64,000 bases of DNA, from assembly GCF_004331455.1 (NCBI RefSeq), contig NZ_SJJR01000018.1:58789-122788 (forward strand), written 5' to 3'. The position numbers and the translations under genes were made by a program. The stretch comes from Micromonospora zingiberis (GTDB taxonomy: Bacteria > Actinomycetota > Actinomycetes > Mycobacteriales > Micromonosporaceae). The notes beneath the pieces were generated by a model that saw only the letters and a program-made list of their open reading frames with translations, ran no database searches and had not been told where the DNA came from. Position 1 is the stretch's first letter. Every line of letters starts with the position of its first letter. Positions 1-6,772 of this stretch are shown in pieces.

Positions 1-1
1 G

Positions 2-388
2 TTCTCCACCTGGGCCCAGGACGAGAGCGCCATCAGCGCCTGGATTGCCGAGCAGTCCCTGGACACGGTGGTCCTGGAGTGCCACCGGCCCAGCGGTGCG
101 GTCGACCCGATCCTGGAGTTCCCCGTTACCTACACCAGCACCGGCGTGGCCGACAAAACGTTCACCGCCGACCGCGCCAGCCTGGCCCGGTACCTCGCCA
201 AACTCGGCACCGTGCCGCGCGGCACCACCTACCGACTGTTCGTCACCTTCCGTACCGCCCGCACGCCCCAGCCCGGCTGGTCACCTGGCAGCCGAGCCGG
301 CACCGACGGGATGCGCTCGTCCAGTTTCGGCACGCTCGCCGGGGCACCTCACGGCAGCGCGAGCCTGCGCTACCTGACCAGCAAATAG
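2..388 (+). CDS. C-terminal part of a possible bacterial HORMA-domain protein (5' truncated by window edge)
   Basis: The reading frame is open from the window edge to a TAG stop at 386-388, so only about 128 C-terminal residues are visible. The segment has a tryptophan-rich start (FSTWAQDES), then LVxLE- and YRL-like strands, and ends in a PGW...SSFGTL...SLRYL tail. From memory this pattern resembles the C-terminal half of bacterial HORMA domains, which bind and activate CD-NTases in CBASS loci. It lies 27 bp upstream of a CD-NTase gene, which supports a CBASS accessory role. The assignment rests on weak pattern resemblance plus context; the N-terminal half is missing, so another accessory protein is possible. 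A TRIP13-like remover of HORMA would be expected further left and cannot be seen. Confidence 0.55.
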   Translation, partial: FSTWAQDESAISAWIAEQSLDTVVLECHRPSGAVDPILEFPVTYTSTGVADKTFTADRASLARYLAKLGTVPRGTTYRLFVTFRTARTPQPGWSPGSRAGTDGMRSSSFGTLAGAPHGSASLRYLTSK

Positions 389-415
389 ACATTACGATCG
401 GAGCAGGGCACCACC

Positions 416-1273
416 ATGGGTTACATCGACGACGCTTTTGCCGGACTCAAGAAGACGCTGGAGATCGGCCAGGCCGAACAGGATCTCGCCGAATCCCGCC
501 ATCGGCTGATCCGCGACCACGTCAAGGGCGCCTGGACGACCACTGGGGACTTCCTCACCGGCAGCTACGACCGGCACACTAAGACCAAGAAACTCAAGGA
601 CGTCGACATTTTCATCGTCGTCGATCCCGACGGCCCGCAGGGTAACCTCGCTGACGGCACCGGCACCGCCGCCGTGAACGCCCTGTGCGAGGTTCTGCGG
701 ACTCGCTGGCCCAACGTCACAGCAGACGACTACGTCGCCCTCGTCGAGTACGCCGGTGAGGATGTCGCCTCCTACGAGATCGCACCCGTATTCGTCCGAG
801 CAGGCGGCGGTTACCTCATGCCGTGCGGCAGCGGTTGGATGGCCACCGACCCGAACATCCACGCGCAGATGGTGACTGCGAAGAACAAGGAATGCGACGG
901 CAGTTTCGTGCCGTTCGTCAAGATGATCAAGGGCATTAACCGCGAGGCCGGCGACCCGATCGCCCCGGCCTTCCTCATCGAGGTGATGGCCCTGGACCTG
1001 GTTCGCCCACCCTTCGGCCGGCACCGCGACGAAATCCGCTGGTTCCTCGCCTCGGCCGCCGAGCAAATCACAGACGACTGGCCAGACCCGGCCGGCCTCG
1101 GTCCGGACGTCAACGGGGGCCTGAGCCAGTTCGACCGCCAGCAGCTCGCCGCGACCCTGCGCGGCTGGCAGCAGACCTGCGAGGAAGCAATCCTGCTGGA
1201 GAACGGCGGTAAGGACCGGTCCGCCGTCGAAACCTGGAAAACCCTGTTCGGCTGGCGCATGCCCCGGCCGTAA
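416..1273 (+). CDS. CD-NTase (SMODS-type cyclic oligonucleotide synthase), CBASS
   Basis: This 285-residue protein is a nucleotidyltransferase of the cGAS/DncV-like family, expected to make a cyclic di- or trinucleotide alarm signal on phage infection. The nucleotidyltransferase signature is clear: G49-S50-Y followed by T55 and D62-V-D64-I, giving the metal-binding DxD pair. The likely third acidic residue is Glu121 (YEIAPVF), where many relatives carry Asp. A KxxN/KxxKGIN-type helix region follows (KMIKGIN), typical of the substrate-binding half. ATG 416 is preceded by a GGAG-rich stretch. It sits between a possible HORMA gene and an S-4TM effector gene, all on the same strand with short gaps, so the three look like one operon. 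The nucleotide product cannot be read from sequence. Confidence 0.85.
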   Translation: MGYIDDAFAGLKKTLEIGQAEQDLAESRHRLIRDHVKGAWTTTGDFLTGSYDRHTKTKKLKDVDIFIVVDPDGPQGNLADGTGTAAVNALCEVLRTRWPNVTADDYVALVEYAGEDVASYEIAPVFVRAGGGYLMPCGSGWMATDPNIHAQMVTAKNKECDGSFVPFVKMIKGINREAGDPIAPAFLIEVMALDLVRPPFGRHRDEIRWFLASAAEQITDDWPDPAGLGPDVNGGLSQFDRQQLAATLRGWQQTCEEAILLENGGKDRSAVETWKTLFGWRMPRP

Positions 1274-1308
1274 CCCCCACGCTGACGAACGTCGAGGACA
1301 CCGAGCAG

Positions 1309-2211
1309 ATGACCGCTGCGAACCCGAGCATCACCACCGCCCAGAACAGTGAGCGGGCCCTGACCCTGCTGGCCGCCCAGCGACGGCTCTACTCCGACGC
1401 CAAAATCATCCAGGGAACGCGACTCGTCATCGCCGCCACCGGTGCCCTCGGCTCCGTCGCCGCCGCCCTCGCCTTCCCGCCGTGGCGCACATCGATCGCT
1501 ATCGTCACCGGCCTCATCCTGCTGGTCATCGGCATCTTGGGGAGTGCCCGTGAAAAACGCAAGATCAATGAGGGCTCCTGCGTCCAGGAAGAACTCGACG
1601 GGATGCTGTTCGGGCTGCCCTGGAACGACATGTGCGCCGACCGGCCCACCACCAGCACCATCACCACGGCCGCGAACCGCCTCAGAGGCGACCGCAGCGA
1701 CCTGCGCAACTGGTACCCCGATACCGCAAGCGTGCCCTACCCGATGAACGTACTGATCTGCCAGAACAGCAACCTAGGTTGGGGAGCGTCCGCGCACCGC
1801 AAATGGGCCGCGACCCTGACCGCCGCGATCCTCGCCCTGCTCGCGGCGTCCACGCTCATCATGGTCGTGGGCCACATGGAGGTCGTAGAGGCGCTGATCG
1901 CGCTCGTCGTCCCGCAACTGTCGCTGCTCAAAGAGCTCTACGAGATGGCTCGGTCCAACCTCGACACCGCCACCAGCAAGGCCAGCGCCGAAGGCAAGGT
2001 CCTCAACCTGTGGCGTCGCGGGCTCGCCGATCCAGCCGCCGTCACGATCACCGACTGCCGCGCGGTGCAGGACAAGATCCTGCAGTTCCGGCAGAACGGC
2101 GCATCAATCCCGAATTGGTTCCACAACCGGGTCCGACGGCGCCAAGAAGCAACCATGTCCGCTACCGCCCAACACATGGTCGATGAAGCCCGAGCACACG
2201 GCATCGCCTGA
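1309..2211 (+). CDS. S-4TM family predicted pore-forming CBASS effector
   Basis: This 300-residue membrane protein fits the S-4TM effector family: an N-terminal helix, a first pair of hydrophobic helices at about residues 40-80, a central soluble part with the family-like motif WYPDT...PYPMNVLICQNSNLGW at about residues 128-155, and a second transmembrane pair at about 165-212, then a charged C-terminal helical tail. Family members are paired with CD-NTases and are thought to oligomerise and permeabilise the inner membrane when they bind the cyclic nucleotide, killing the infected cell. The start lies 36 bp after the CD-NTase stop and no terminator separates them. Pore formation is inferred from family and context, not seen. 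Confidence 0.82.
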   Translation: MTAANPSITTAQNSERALTLLAAQRRLYSDAKIIQGTRLVIAATGALGSVAAALAFPPWRTSIAIVTGLILLVIGILGSAREKRKINEGSCVQEELDGMLFGLPWNDMCADRPTTSTITTAANRLRGDRSDLRNWYPDTASVPYPMNVLICQNSNLGWGASAHRKWAATLTAAILALLAASTLIMVVGHMEVVEALIALVVPQLSLLKELYEMARSNLDTATSKASAEGKVLNLWRRGLADPAAVTITDCRAVQDKILQFRQNGASIPNWFHNRVRRRQEATMSATAQHMVDEARAHGIA

Positions 2212-2311
2212 CCCGCACCCACACCACCGGCCTACGCCCGCGATCGGGAGTTCATCGATTTGGACGTGCTCCAGCGCATAGTGCGGGCCGCAGCCTGATG
2301 GGACTGTCGGC

Positions 2312-2571
2312 GTGGAGCGGTACGGCTTCCGCGGGGTGGTCTGCACCGACTGGGGGCCTGGTCACCGACGCTGAGATCATGGGCACACCGATGCTGGCCC
2401 GCGCCTGAGGCGTCGAGCACCGCCCGGAGCTGATCGAACAGGGTCAGCGAGGACCTCGTTGACGTGTCGGTGCGCCGCATCCTGCGCGACAAGTTCCGGC
2501 TCGGCCTGTTCGGCGACCGCCACTTCGTCGACCCGGACGTCGCCTTCCGCATGGCCGGTCGCGTTGCTTAA
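2312..2571 (+). pseudogene. Decayed fragment of a glycoside hydrolase family 3 beta-glucosidase
   Basis: Conceptual translation gives VERYGFRGVVCTDWG, then after a one-base frameshift LVTDAEIMG...LARA, an in-frame TGA where GH3 enzymes have Trp, then GVEHRPELIEQG. After a second frame change and apparent loss of sequence, it continues VSEDLVDVSVRRILRDKFRL and ends at TAA 2569-2571. These are the nucleophile-region motif (TDWG) and the C-terminal VRRIL..KF..GLF motif of GH3 beta-glucosidases, much closer together than in an intact enzyme. The gene is therefore broken by a frameshift, a nonsense change and an internal deletion. It lies between the CBASS locus and the left attachment site, consistent with repeated insertion and decay at this spot. 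Confidence 0.75.
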
Positions 2572-2579
2572 CGCCGCCC

Positions 2580-2621
2580 GGCCATGTGGGTTCGGCCTGG
2601 CGGAGCCGAACCCACCTGGCC
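2580..2621. terminator. Long GC-rich hairpin downstream of the GH3 remnant
   Basis: An 11-bp perfect stem (GTGGGTTCGGC at 2586-2596 with GCCGAACCCAC at 2605-2615) extends through one mismatch by a further GGCCA/TGGCC, giving a 17-bp stem with an 8-nt loop. No T-tract follows. It may end transcription from the S-4TM gene or be a structural relic. Confidence 0.5.
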
Positions 2622-2891
2622 GTTGCCTGAGTCTGCGCCGTCAGCTTGTCTCAATGACGATGTTGGTTGGGCCTGGCGAGACCTGGCTTTGCCGGCGTTC
2701 ACGCCGGTGAGGCTGGACCGCGCTGGAGCTGGTACTAAACGGGATGCAGTGCCGACTCGCATGTTGCCGAGTGTTGCCCGGGGCCGGGCTCGCCCCCTGT
2801 GTCGACTCTCGTTTCCCAACAAGATCCCCAACAATTGCTGTTCGGGTATTGACCAACTTTCGGCTGGTCAAGCTGTCTAGCTGGGAAAACT
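2622..2891. other. Non-coding stretch between hairpin and attL
   Basis: About 270 bp with no open frame showing protein-family resemblance and no clear promoter or repeat. It is less G+C-biased than the neighbouring genes. I see nothing functional in it. Confidence 0.4.
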
Positions 2892-2935
2892 TGGAGCGGG
2901 TGAAGGGAATCGAACCCGCACTGTCAGCTTGGGAA
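2892..2935. repeat. attL: partial copy of the tRNA-Gly 3' end
   Basis: This 44-bp segment repeats the 3' part of the tRNA-Gly gene at 14,918-14,961 (CCA end, T-arm and part of the anticodon arm, on the minus strand) with a single A/C difference at position 13; the last 31 bp are identical. After it the two sequences diverge completely. This is the signature of site-specific integration into a tRNA 3' end and marks the left edge of the element. Confidence 0.9.
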
Positions 2936-3019
2936 CCGTACAAGGGCGACCGGTGATCATTCTGTCGGGCAGCTCGGCAAGCAATCGAGTGGCCTGGAGT
3001 GACCTCAGGAAGCCCGCCG

Positions 3020-3040
3020 TAATGGCCCGCTAATGGCCCG
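3020..3040 (+). repeat. Left tandem TAATGGCCCGC repeat (candidate integrase arm site)
   Basis: Two tandem copies of the unit TAATGGCCCG(C) lie 85 bp inside attL. The same 20-bp tandem repeat, in the same orientation, lies 74 bp inside attR at 14,825-14,844. A perfect 20-mer at both ends of a site-specific element at similar distances from the core suggests arm-type binding sites for integrase or excisionase. Confidence 0.6.
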
Positions 3041-3077
3041 GATCTTCGTTGAGCCCGCTTGATCACTGCCGGACCGG

Positions 3078-3158
3078 GGGGACACCCCGCCACTGGAGCT
3101 GTCCCCGCCGTTTCCGCAGCTAAATCTCCGCCGGGGGACAGCGGGGACACGGGGGACA
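3078..3158. repeat. GGGGACA motif cluster, left end (candidate iterons)
   Basis: GGGGACA occurs at 3078-3084, 3134-3140, 3143-3149 and 3152-3158, with its complement at 3100-3106. The last three forward copies have an exact 9-bp period (GGGGACAGC, GGGGACACG, GGGGACAGC). The same motif with the same period recurs at 13,041-13,119 within the element. Iterons for replication or sites for an element-encoded regulator are the likeliest roles. Confidence 0.5.
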
Positions 3159-3170
3159 GCACCCAGGGAC

Positions 3171-4886
3171 TCAATCGTTCAACGCTCTCGTGCTACCGCT
3201 TTCCTCGGACTGCGCTGGTTCTTCAACGGCCGTGCTGTTCAGGCCGTCCAGCTCCAAGATCGCTCCTTCTTCCCTAGAGTCGGCGAAAGAAACATCACCT
3301 CCAGCGATATGCACATTCTGCGGAAATTGAATTTTTCCGCTCCGGAACTCGTTACCCAAAAATAGGATCTGGCCACCCGTCATTACTAGATTGTCGAAAC
3401 GGACTTCGCTACCATCAATAACCACATCAATAAATTCGATCGAGCCGCCGTCGATTTGAACCCAATCAAACGAAAACTCCGTCCCAGACAATATAGTCGA
3501 GAAGCGACGACGACCATCGTCAGGGGTGGGACCATAGGTAAGATCAGATCCAATTATCAATTTCCCCTTACTGACCTCCAGGCCATTTAAATAGAACGTC
3601 CCGCAAGCGAACGTTCCACCAAGGAATCGCACCACGCCGCCATTGATTATCGAACGACTCATACTCAGTCCGGTCGAATTAGGGTCACCTTCCAAAGCAA
3701 GATTGAATAGACTGACGGTGCCACCGTCGAATTCCGCCTCAATGAAGTCGACCGAGCCGCCGATTCGGGGGGTTGTGATATTCACCTCGCCGCTAACGAA
3801 TTGGGAGCCCTGAAAAAGGATGCGTCCATTATCTACCAAGTCCCCATAGACTCCCACTTTGCTGTCCTCAAACAAGGAATATTCGAAACCTATACCACCC
3901 GCGAAAATAGCCCCCGTGAACGAAACCTTACAGGCCCTAAAGTATACGCCGCTGAAATCTGTTTCCCCATAGAAGGTGCATTTGTCGAAACTGACGTTAC
4001 AGTTCGTGAGCGCGATATCGCCAAATCGCAGGTCCTCGAAGGTTGATCCCGTAAAGTCGAACGATTGCCCAAACCAATCTGACGCAGCCTCGGGCCGCAA
4101 GTGTTCCTTAATGACTCGGATTACGGTGTCTCGGACTTGTTGTTCCTCGCGAGGGTTGTAGCGAGCTTCGCCCACGTATTTAACCTCAGGGGCTACCTCA
4201 CTATCAGGGGCGACCGGCTCGGGCTGTGATCCTGGTCCGGATTTCCGGGCGTATCTCTTGTGATCCCCGATAGGCGTGTAGGGCATTCGCACGTATGCGC
4301 AAAGAACATCAATACAGGTCTGCCTTCCAGCTTCCCAGTCGTCGGCAAGGCTGGCCATCGCGTAAACTCCAGCCAACCTTATGGCCGATTTCTCGGAACC
4401 GAGCTGTTCTGAGGCGGCCGTGAACCGCTCAGTGAAGACCTTTGTGTTCTCCCGATTGTGCTCAACCTCATTCAGTCGTTGACGCCTATATGCTACGACG
4501 AGCGCCACGACACCACCGATACCACCTACGATGGTGAGAGCGACCTTTGAGGCGTCGAATAGCGTCTTCGGATCTACTCCAGAAGCTGAGATGCTGGCTA
4601 GTTTTGGTCGCTGATACAGAAGCCAGAGCACGTACAAGGTCACCCCGGCAATACTTAGGCCCAGGAGTAGCCACATCGCAATATGAACAGCAAGCGGCAT
4701 CACCATATTGGGGTTTTTTGGGTGTCGCCGAGTTTTCCTAAATGGCACCCTCATGGTGTTCGGATTGCTCCGTTCTAACATGAAAGCGGCGTAGGCACGC
4801 GGCTTATAGGCGACAGCGCCAAGCCGATTCCAAACCGTCCGAGGGCGGATATCTGCTCCGCTGTTCTCACCGTTTGTGAAGCTCAT
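3171..4886 (-). CDS. Membrane-anchored pentapeptide-repeat-like protein (AICE cargo)
   Basis: This is a 571-residue protein. Residues 1-60 are polar; two hydrophobic helices lie at about 68-92 and 113-133 (IVGGIGGVVALVVAY). A conserved-looking helical segment follows (FTERFTAASEQLGSEKSAIRLAGVYA, about 150-180) and a CIDVLCAYVRMPY motif, after which a long C-terminal region from about residue 275 is rich in F at five-residue spacing (FDFTGSTFEDLRF, FSGVYF, FTGAIF) as in right-handed pentapeptide or beta-helical repeats. Many actinobacterial genomes carry proteins with this architecture; their function is unknown to me. It is the last gene of a three-gene operon, overlapping the upstream kinase gene by 4 bp (ATGA). 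The codons are clearly more AT-rich than those of the backbone genes, a sign of separate transfer. Confidence 0.75.
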   Translation of the reverse strand: MSFTNGENSGADIRPRTVWNRLGAVAYKPRAYAAFMLERSNPNTMRVPFRKTRRHPKNPNMVMPLAVHIAMWLLLGLSIAGVTLYVLWLLYQRPKLASISASGVDPKTLFDASKVALTIVGGIGGVVALVVAYRRQRLNEVEHNRENTKVFTERFTAASEQLGSEKSAIRLAGVYAMASLADDWEAGRQTCIDVLCAYVRMPYTPIGDHKRYARKSGPGSQPEPVAPDSEVAPEVKYVGEARYNPREEQQVRDTVIRVIKEHLRPEAASDWFGQSFDFTGSTFEDLRFGDIALTNCNVSFDKCTFYGETDFSGVYFRACKVSFTGAIFAGGIGFEYSLFEDSKVGVYGDLVDNGRILFQGSQFVSGEVNITTPRIGGSVDFIEAEFDGGTVSLFNLALEGDPNSTGLSMSRSIINGGVVRFLGGTFACGTFYLNGLEVSKGKLIIGSDLTYGPTPDDGRRRFSTILSGTEFSFDWVQIDGGSIEFIDVVIDGSEVRFDNLVMTGGQILFLGNEFRSGKIQFPQNVHIAGGDVSFADSREEGAILELDGLNSTAVEEPAQSEESGSTRALND

Positions 4887-5452
4887 TCTGAGTCCAGGGG
4901 CACGGGAGACGCAGGTGGCAGCAGGCCGTATTTCCGGATAGCTACGTCGATGCGCTGCGCAGCCTGCTCGGCGGACAGTCGGCCTGTGTTGATTTCAAGA
5001 TCCGCCTTAACTCGCGGGGTCGCGTCCCAAGCGGCAAGCCGCTCCGCCGTGTCACCGGTTCGCCGAGCCTCGATCCGTTCTGCTGCAACACTTCGAGAAG
5101 ACCAGATGTATACAACGATCCAAGAGCCAGGCGGGAAAGCGCCTCGTACGGCGTCGATTCCGTCAGGTTGCCCTAGATGCAGCACGGGAATGTGCCGTGA
5201 AAGTTCATCAGCCAACGCCCTGTAGTCAACTATGTACGTTGACCCATAGCGCTCGTTTTCCCACAGGACGTCACCATTCGCGCGTAGTCGTTCAATGTCG
5301 GCATCTGTTGCCATCCGATATCCGACAGTCCGACCACGCCCCACCTTGATTCGGCGGAAGGGCGCGTAGTCGTTCCTTAGCTTGACCAATTCTTGCGTAA
5401 CGGTGTCTTTTCCTGCGGCTGGCGGGCCGTAGAGGATCACGCCCGGAGTCAT
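4883..5452 (-). CDS. Guanylate kinase-like P-loop protein (AICE cargo)
   Basis: This 189-residue protein opens with a P-loop, GPPAAGKDT at residues 9-17, followed by an arginine-rich segment (RRIKVGRGRTVGYR). A stretch DVLWENERYGSTYIVD resembles the nucleotide-binding region of guanylate kinases, where E and YG.Y contact GMP. An arginine-rich lid follows (ERIEARRTGDTAERLAAW). It probably phosphorylates a nucleotide or small phosphorylated substrate, but the substrate cannot be told. It overlaps the genes on both sides by 4 bp, so translation is coupled. A housekeeping guanylate kinase would normally sit elsewhere with rpoZ and coaBC, so this one is a cargo enzyme. A nucleotide-based signalling or anti-phage role is speculation from context. 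Confidence 0.7.
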   Translation of the reverse strand: MTPGVILYGPPAAGKDTVTQELVKLRNDYAPFRRIKVGRGRTVGYRMATDADIERLRANGDVLWENERYGSTYIVDYRALADELSRHIPVLHLGQPDGIDAVRGAFPPGSWIVVYIWSSRSVAAERIEARRTGDTAERLAAWDATPRVKADLEINTGRLSAEQAAQRIDVAIRKYGLLPPASPVPLDSE

Positions 5453-6303
5453 GGTTGCTCTCCACCGAGGACGGTCTTAAGCAGCTCTGCGGCTTGACTT
5501 TGCAGCGGTTCGCCTGACGTGCAGTTATTGACGACCACGTGAGGGGCCGAGGGCCGGAAGTCAAGGTTGATGCTGGCGACGTAACCCGGCCAGTCAGCGA
5601 GCTTTGCTCCGTCTCTCGCTGCGCCCCGCTGTCTGATATAGCCATTCATCGAGTCGGCATCGCAGTAAACCCATACCAACGTAGTGGCAGCTTTGAGGCC
5701 GGTAAACATGGCTCGGGTGCGGGTGATCCAAGATACGTCGTTGAACTCACGGATGAACGGGGCCGTTACGATGGCGCTATTCCCACACCCAACATTTTCT
5801 AGCGCGGCAGCCATCAGGGATTCGTATTCCCGGGGCCGGATCAGCGTCAGATATCTCTCGGATTCACGGTCGTTCGGCGATAGCCCGAGGATTTCTAGCG
5901 CGGCCTCGACGACTGGTCGTGTCAACGTGTCTTTATCGAGCATCGGCCAGCCGGTTTCCTTGGCGAGAATTCTGCCTAGCTCCGTCTTGCCGCTCCCGGC
6001 ATAACCGCCAACGAAGATTACCTGCGGCTGCGGCAGCCGAATCTCATTACGGCGATTTTGGTCCGGTGCGTGCACTACACGCTTGGACCTTGACTTGCTG
6101 ACCACTAAGCCTTCGTCGGTCAGGACTCGCATTGCCTCGGTAATGGTGAAGACGCTTACATCCCATTGCTTGGCTAGCTCTCGGGTAGATGGCAGCGTTT
6201 CCCCGTCCCGGAGTATTCCGGCCCCGATGTCGTTCCGCAGCTTGCGGGCTACTTGCAGATGCAGCGCTTCCGACCTAGACAGCCGGGGTTCAGGGGACGT
6301 CAT
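5449..6303 (-). CDS. GntR-type DNA-binding domain fused to a P-loop kinase (AICE cargo regulator)
   Basis: This 284-residue two-domain protein has, at residues 8-75, a GntR-family winged helix (LRNDIGAG...LPSTRELAKQWDVS...AMRVLTDEGLV). Residues 90-280 form a P-loop kinase of the zeta-toxin/AAA_33 type, with Walker A GGYAGSGKT at 99-107, a following KDTL segment, and an arginine-rich lid (YIRQRGAARDG). GntR proteins usually carry an effector-binding domain in this position; here it is replaced by a kinase fold, so the regulator may sense or modify a nucleotide or metabolite. In AICEs a GntR protein (KorSA in pSAM2) represses excision and transfer genes, and this gene is placed divergently from the transfer operon, so it may do the same. 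A 28-bp palindrome lies about 50 bp upstream of its start. It is the first gene of the cargo operon. Confidence 0.8.
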   Translation of the reverse strand: MTSPEPRLSRSEALHLQVARKLRNDIGAGILRDGETLPSTRELAKQWDVSVFTITEAMRVLTDEGLVVSKSRSKRVVHAPDQNRRNEIRLPQPQVIFVGGYAGSGKTELGRILAKETGWPMLDKDTLTRPVVEAALEILGLSPNDRESERYLTLIRPREYESLMAAALENVGCGNSAIVTAPFIREFNDVSWITRTRAMFTGLKAATTLVWVYCDADSMNGYIRQRGAARDGAKLADWPGYVASINLDFRPSAPHVVVNNCTSGEPLQSQAAELLKTVLGGEQP

Positions 6304-6352
6304 GTCTCGGGACCTCGCATCTCACGGCAGCCAGGGAACCAGAGCAGCCTAC

Positions 6353-6380
6353 CAGCGGCCTACCAGATGGTAGGCCGCTG
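6353..6380. promoter_or_regulatory. 28-bp palindromic operator candidate upstream of the gntR-kinase gene
   Basis: CAGCGGCCTACCA at 6353-6365 is followed by two bases and its exact complement TGGTAGGCCGCTG at 6368-6380. A further half copy, GCCTACCAG, precedes it at 6347-6355. The site lies just upstream of a TAGGCT -10-like hexamer on the minus strand (6351-6346), where a repressor would block the cargo promoter. Autoregulation by the GntR domain is the simplest reading. Confidence 0.6.
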
Positions 6381-6409
6381 TCGCGCGTTCTGCCTGGTCA
6401 CGGCCAACA

Positions 6410-6438
6410 TTGGACCTATCAGCTGACTCGTTTGCATA
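6410..6438 (+). promoter_or_regulatory. Candidate promoter for the transfer operon
   Basis: TTGGAC (6410-6415), a 17-bp spacer and TGCATA (6433-6438) face the backbone operon. Downstream, TGTTAGGT (6444-6451) and ACCTAACA (6503-6510) form an 8-bp inverted repeat that would close a stem in the roughly 80-nt leader before the ribosome binding site GAGGAAG. The -10 match is weak. Confidence 0.4.
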
Positions 6439-6526
6439 TCAGTTGTTAGGTTGCGGGGGTCACAGCCCAGCGGGGCGGACCGGCCTCTCTAGGCCGCCGC
6501 GCACCTAACAGCAGAGGAAGCCATCG

Positions 6527-6772
6527 ATGCACAGAAAGCACCTGCCGTCCGAGCTCCAAGGTCCTACTGCCGCCGACCTCGCCGCGATCGAGCGCGACAT
6601 GCCGCTGATCGACGCAGAGATCGACCTCGTTGACGCCGAGATCCGAGTGTTGACCGCTGAGGGCGGCCCATCGCCGCTGGACTGGCGGCGGCTGCGCCGG
6701 GCCGAGGCCCGCGTGACCCGTGTCGCCGCCGAGCTGGCCGCGCGTCCCGCCGCCCGGAAGGCGGTCGCGTGA
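6527..6772 (+). CDS. Small helical protein, first gene of the AICE backbone operon
   Basis: This 81-residue, highly charged and alanine/leucine-rich protein is predicted almost wholly helical (ERDMPLIDAEIDLVDAEIRVLTAEG), with heptad-like spacing that could form a coiled coil. The ATG is preceded by a good ribosome binding site (AGAGGAAG). Its stop overlaps the start of the DUF2637 gene. I recognise no named domain; comparable small open frames are common ahead of DUF2637/TraB genes in AICEs. A role in transfer or regulation is possible but not shown. Confidence 0.7.
   Translation: MHRKHLPSELQGPTAADLAAIERDMPLIDAEIDLVDAEIRVLTAEGGPSPLDWRRLRRAEARVTRVAAELAARPAARKAVA

Larger units (their letters stand above)
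2936..3170. other. Left terminal non-coding region of the AICE
   Basis: This 235-bp stretch between attL and the first cargo gene codes for nothing recognisable. It holds the tandem 11-bp repeat shared with the right end and a cluster of GGGGACA motifs, listed separately, so it probably serves integration/excision and replication control. Confidence 0.55.

Noticed and set aside
2459..2710. Open frame across the GH3 relic and hairpin
   Set aside because: Wrong frame relative to the recognisable GH3 motifs and runs through a hairpin.
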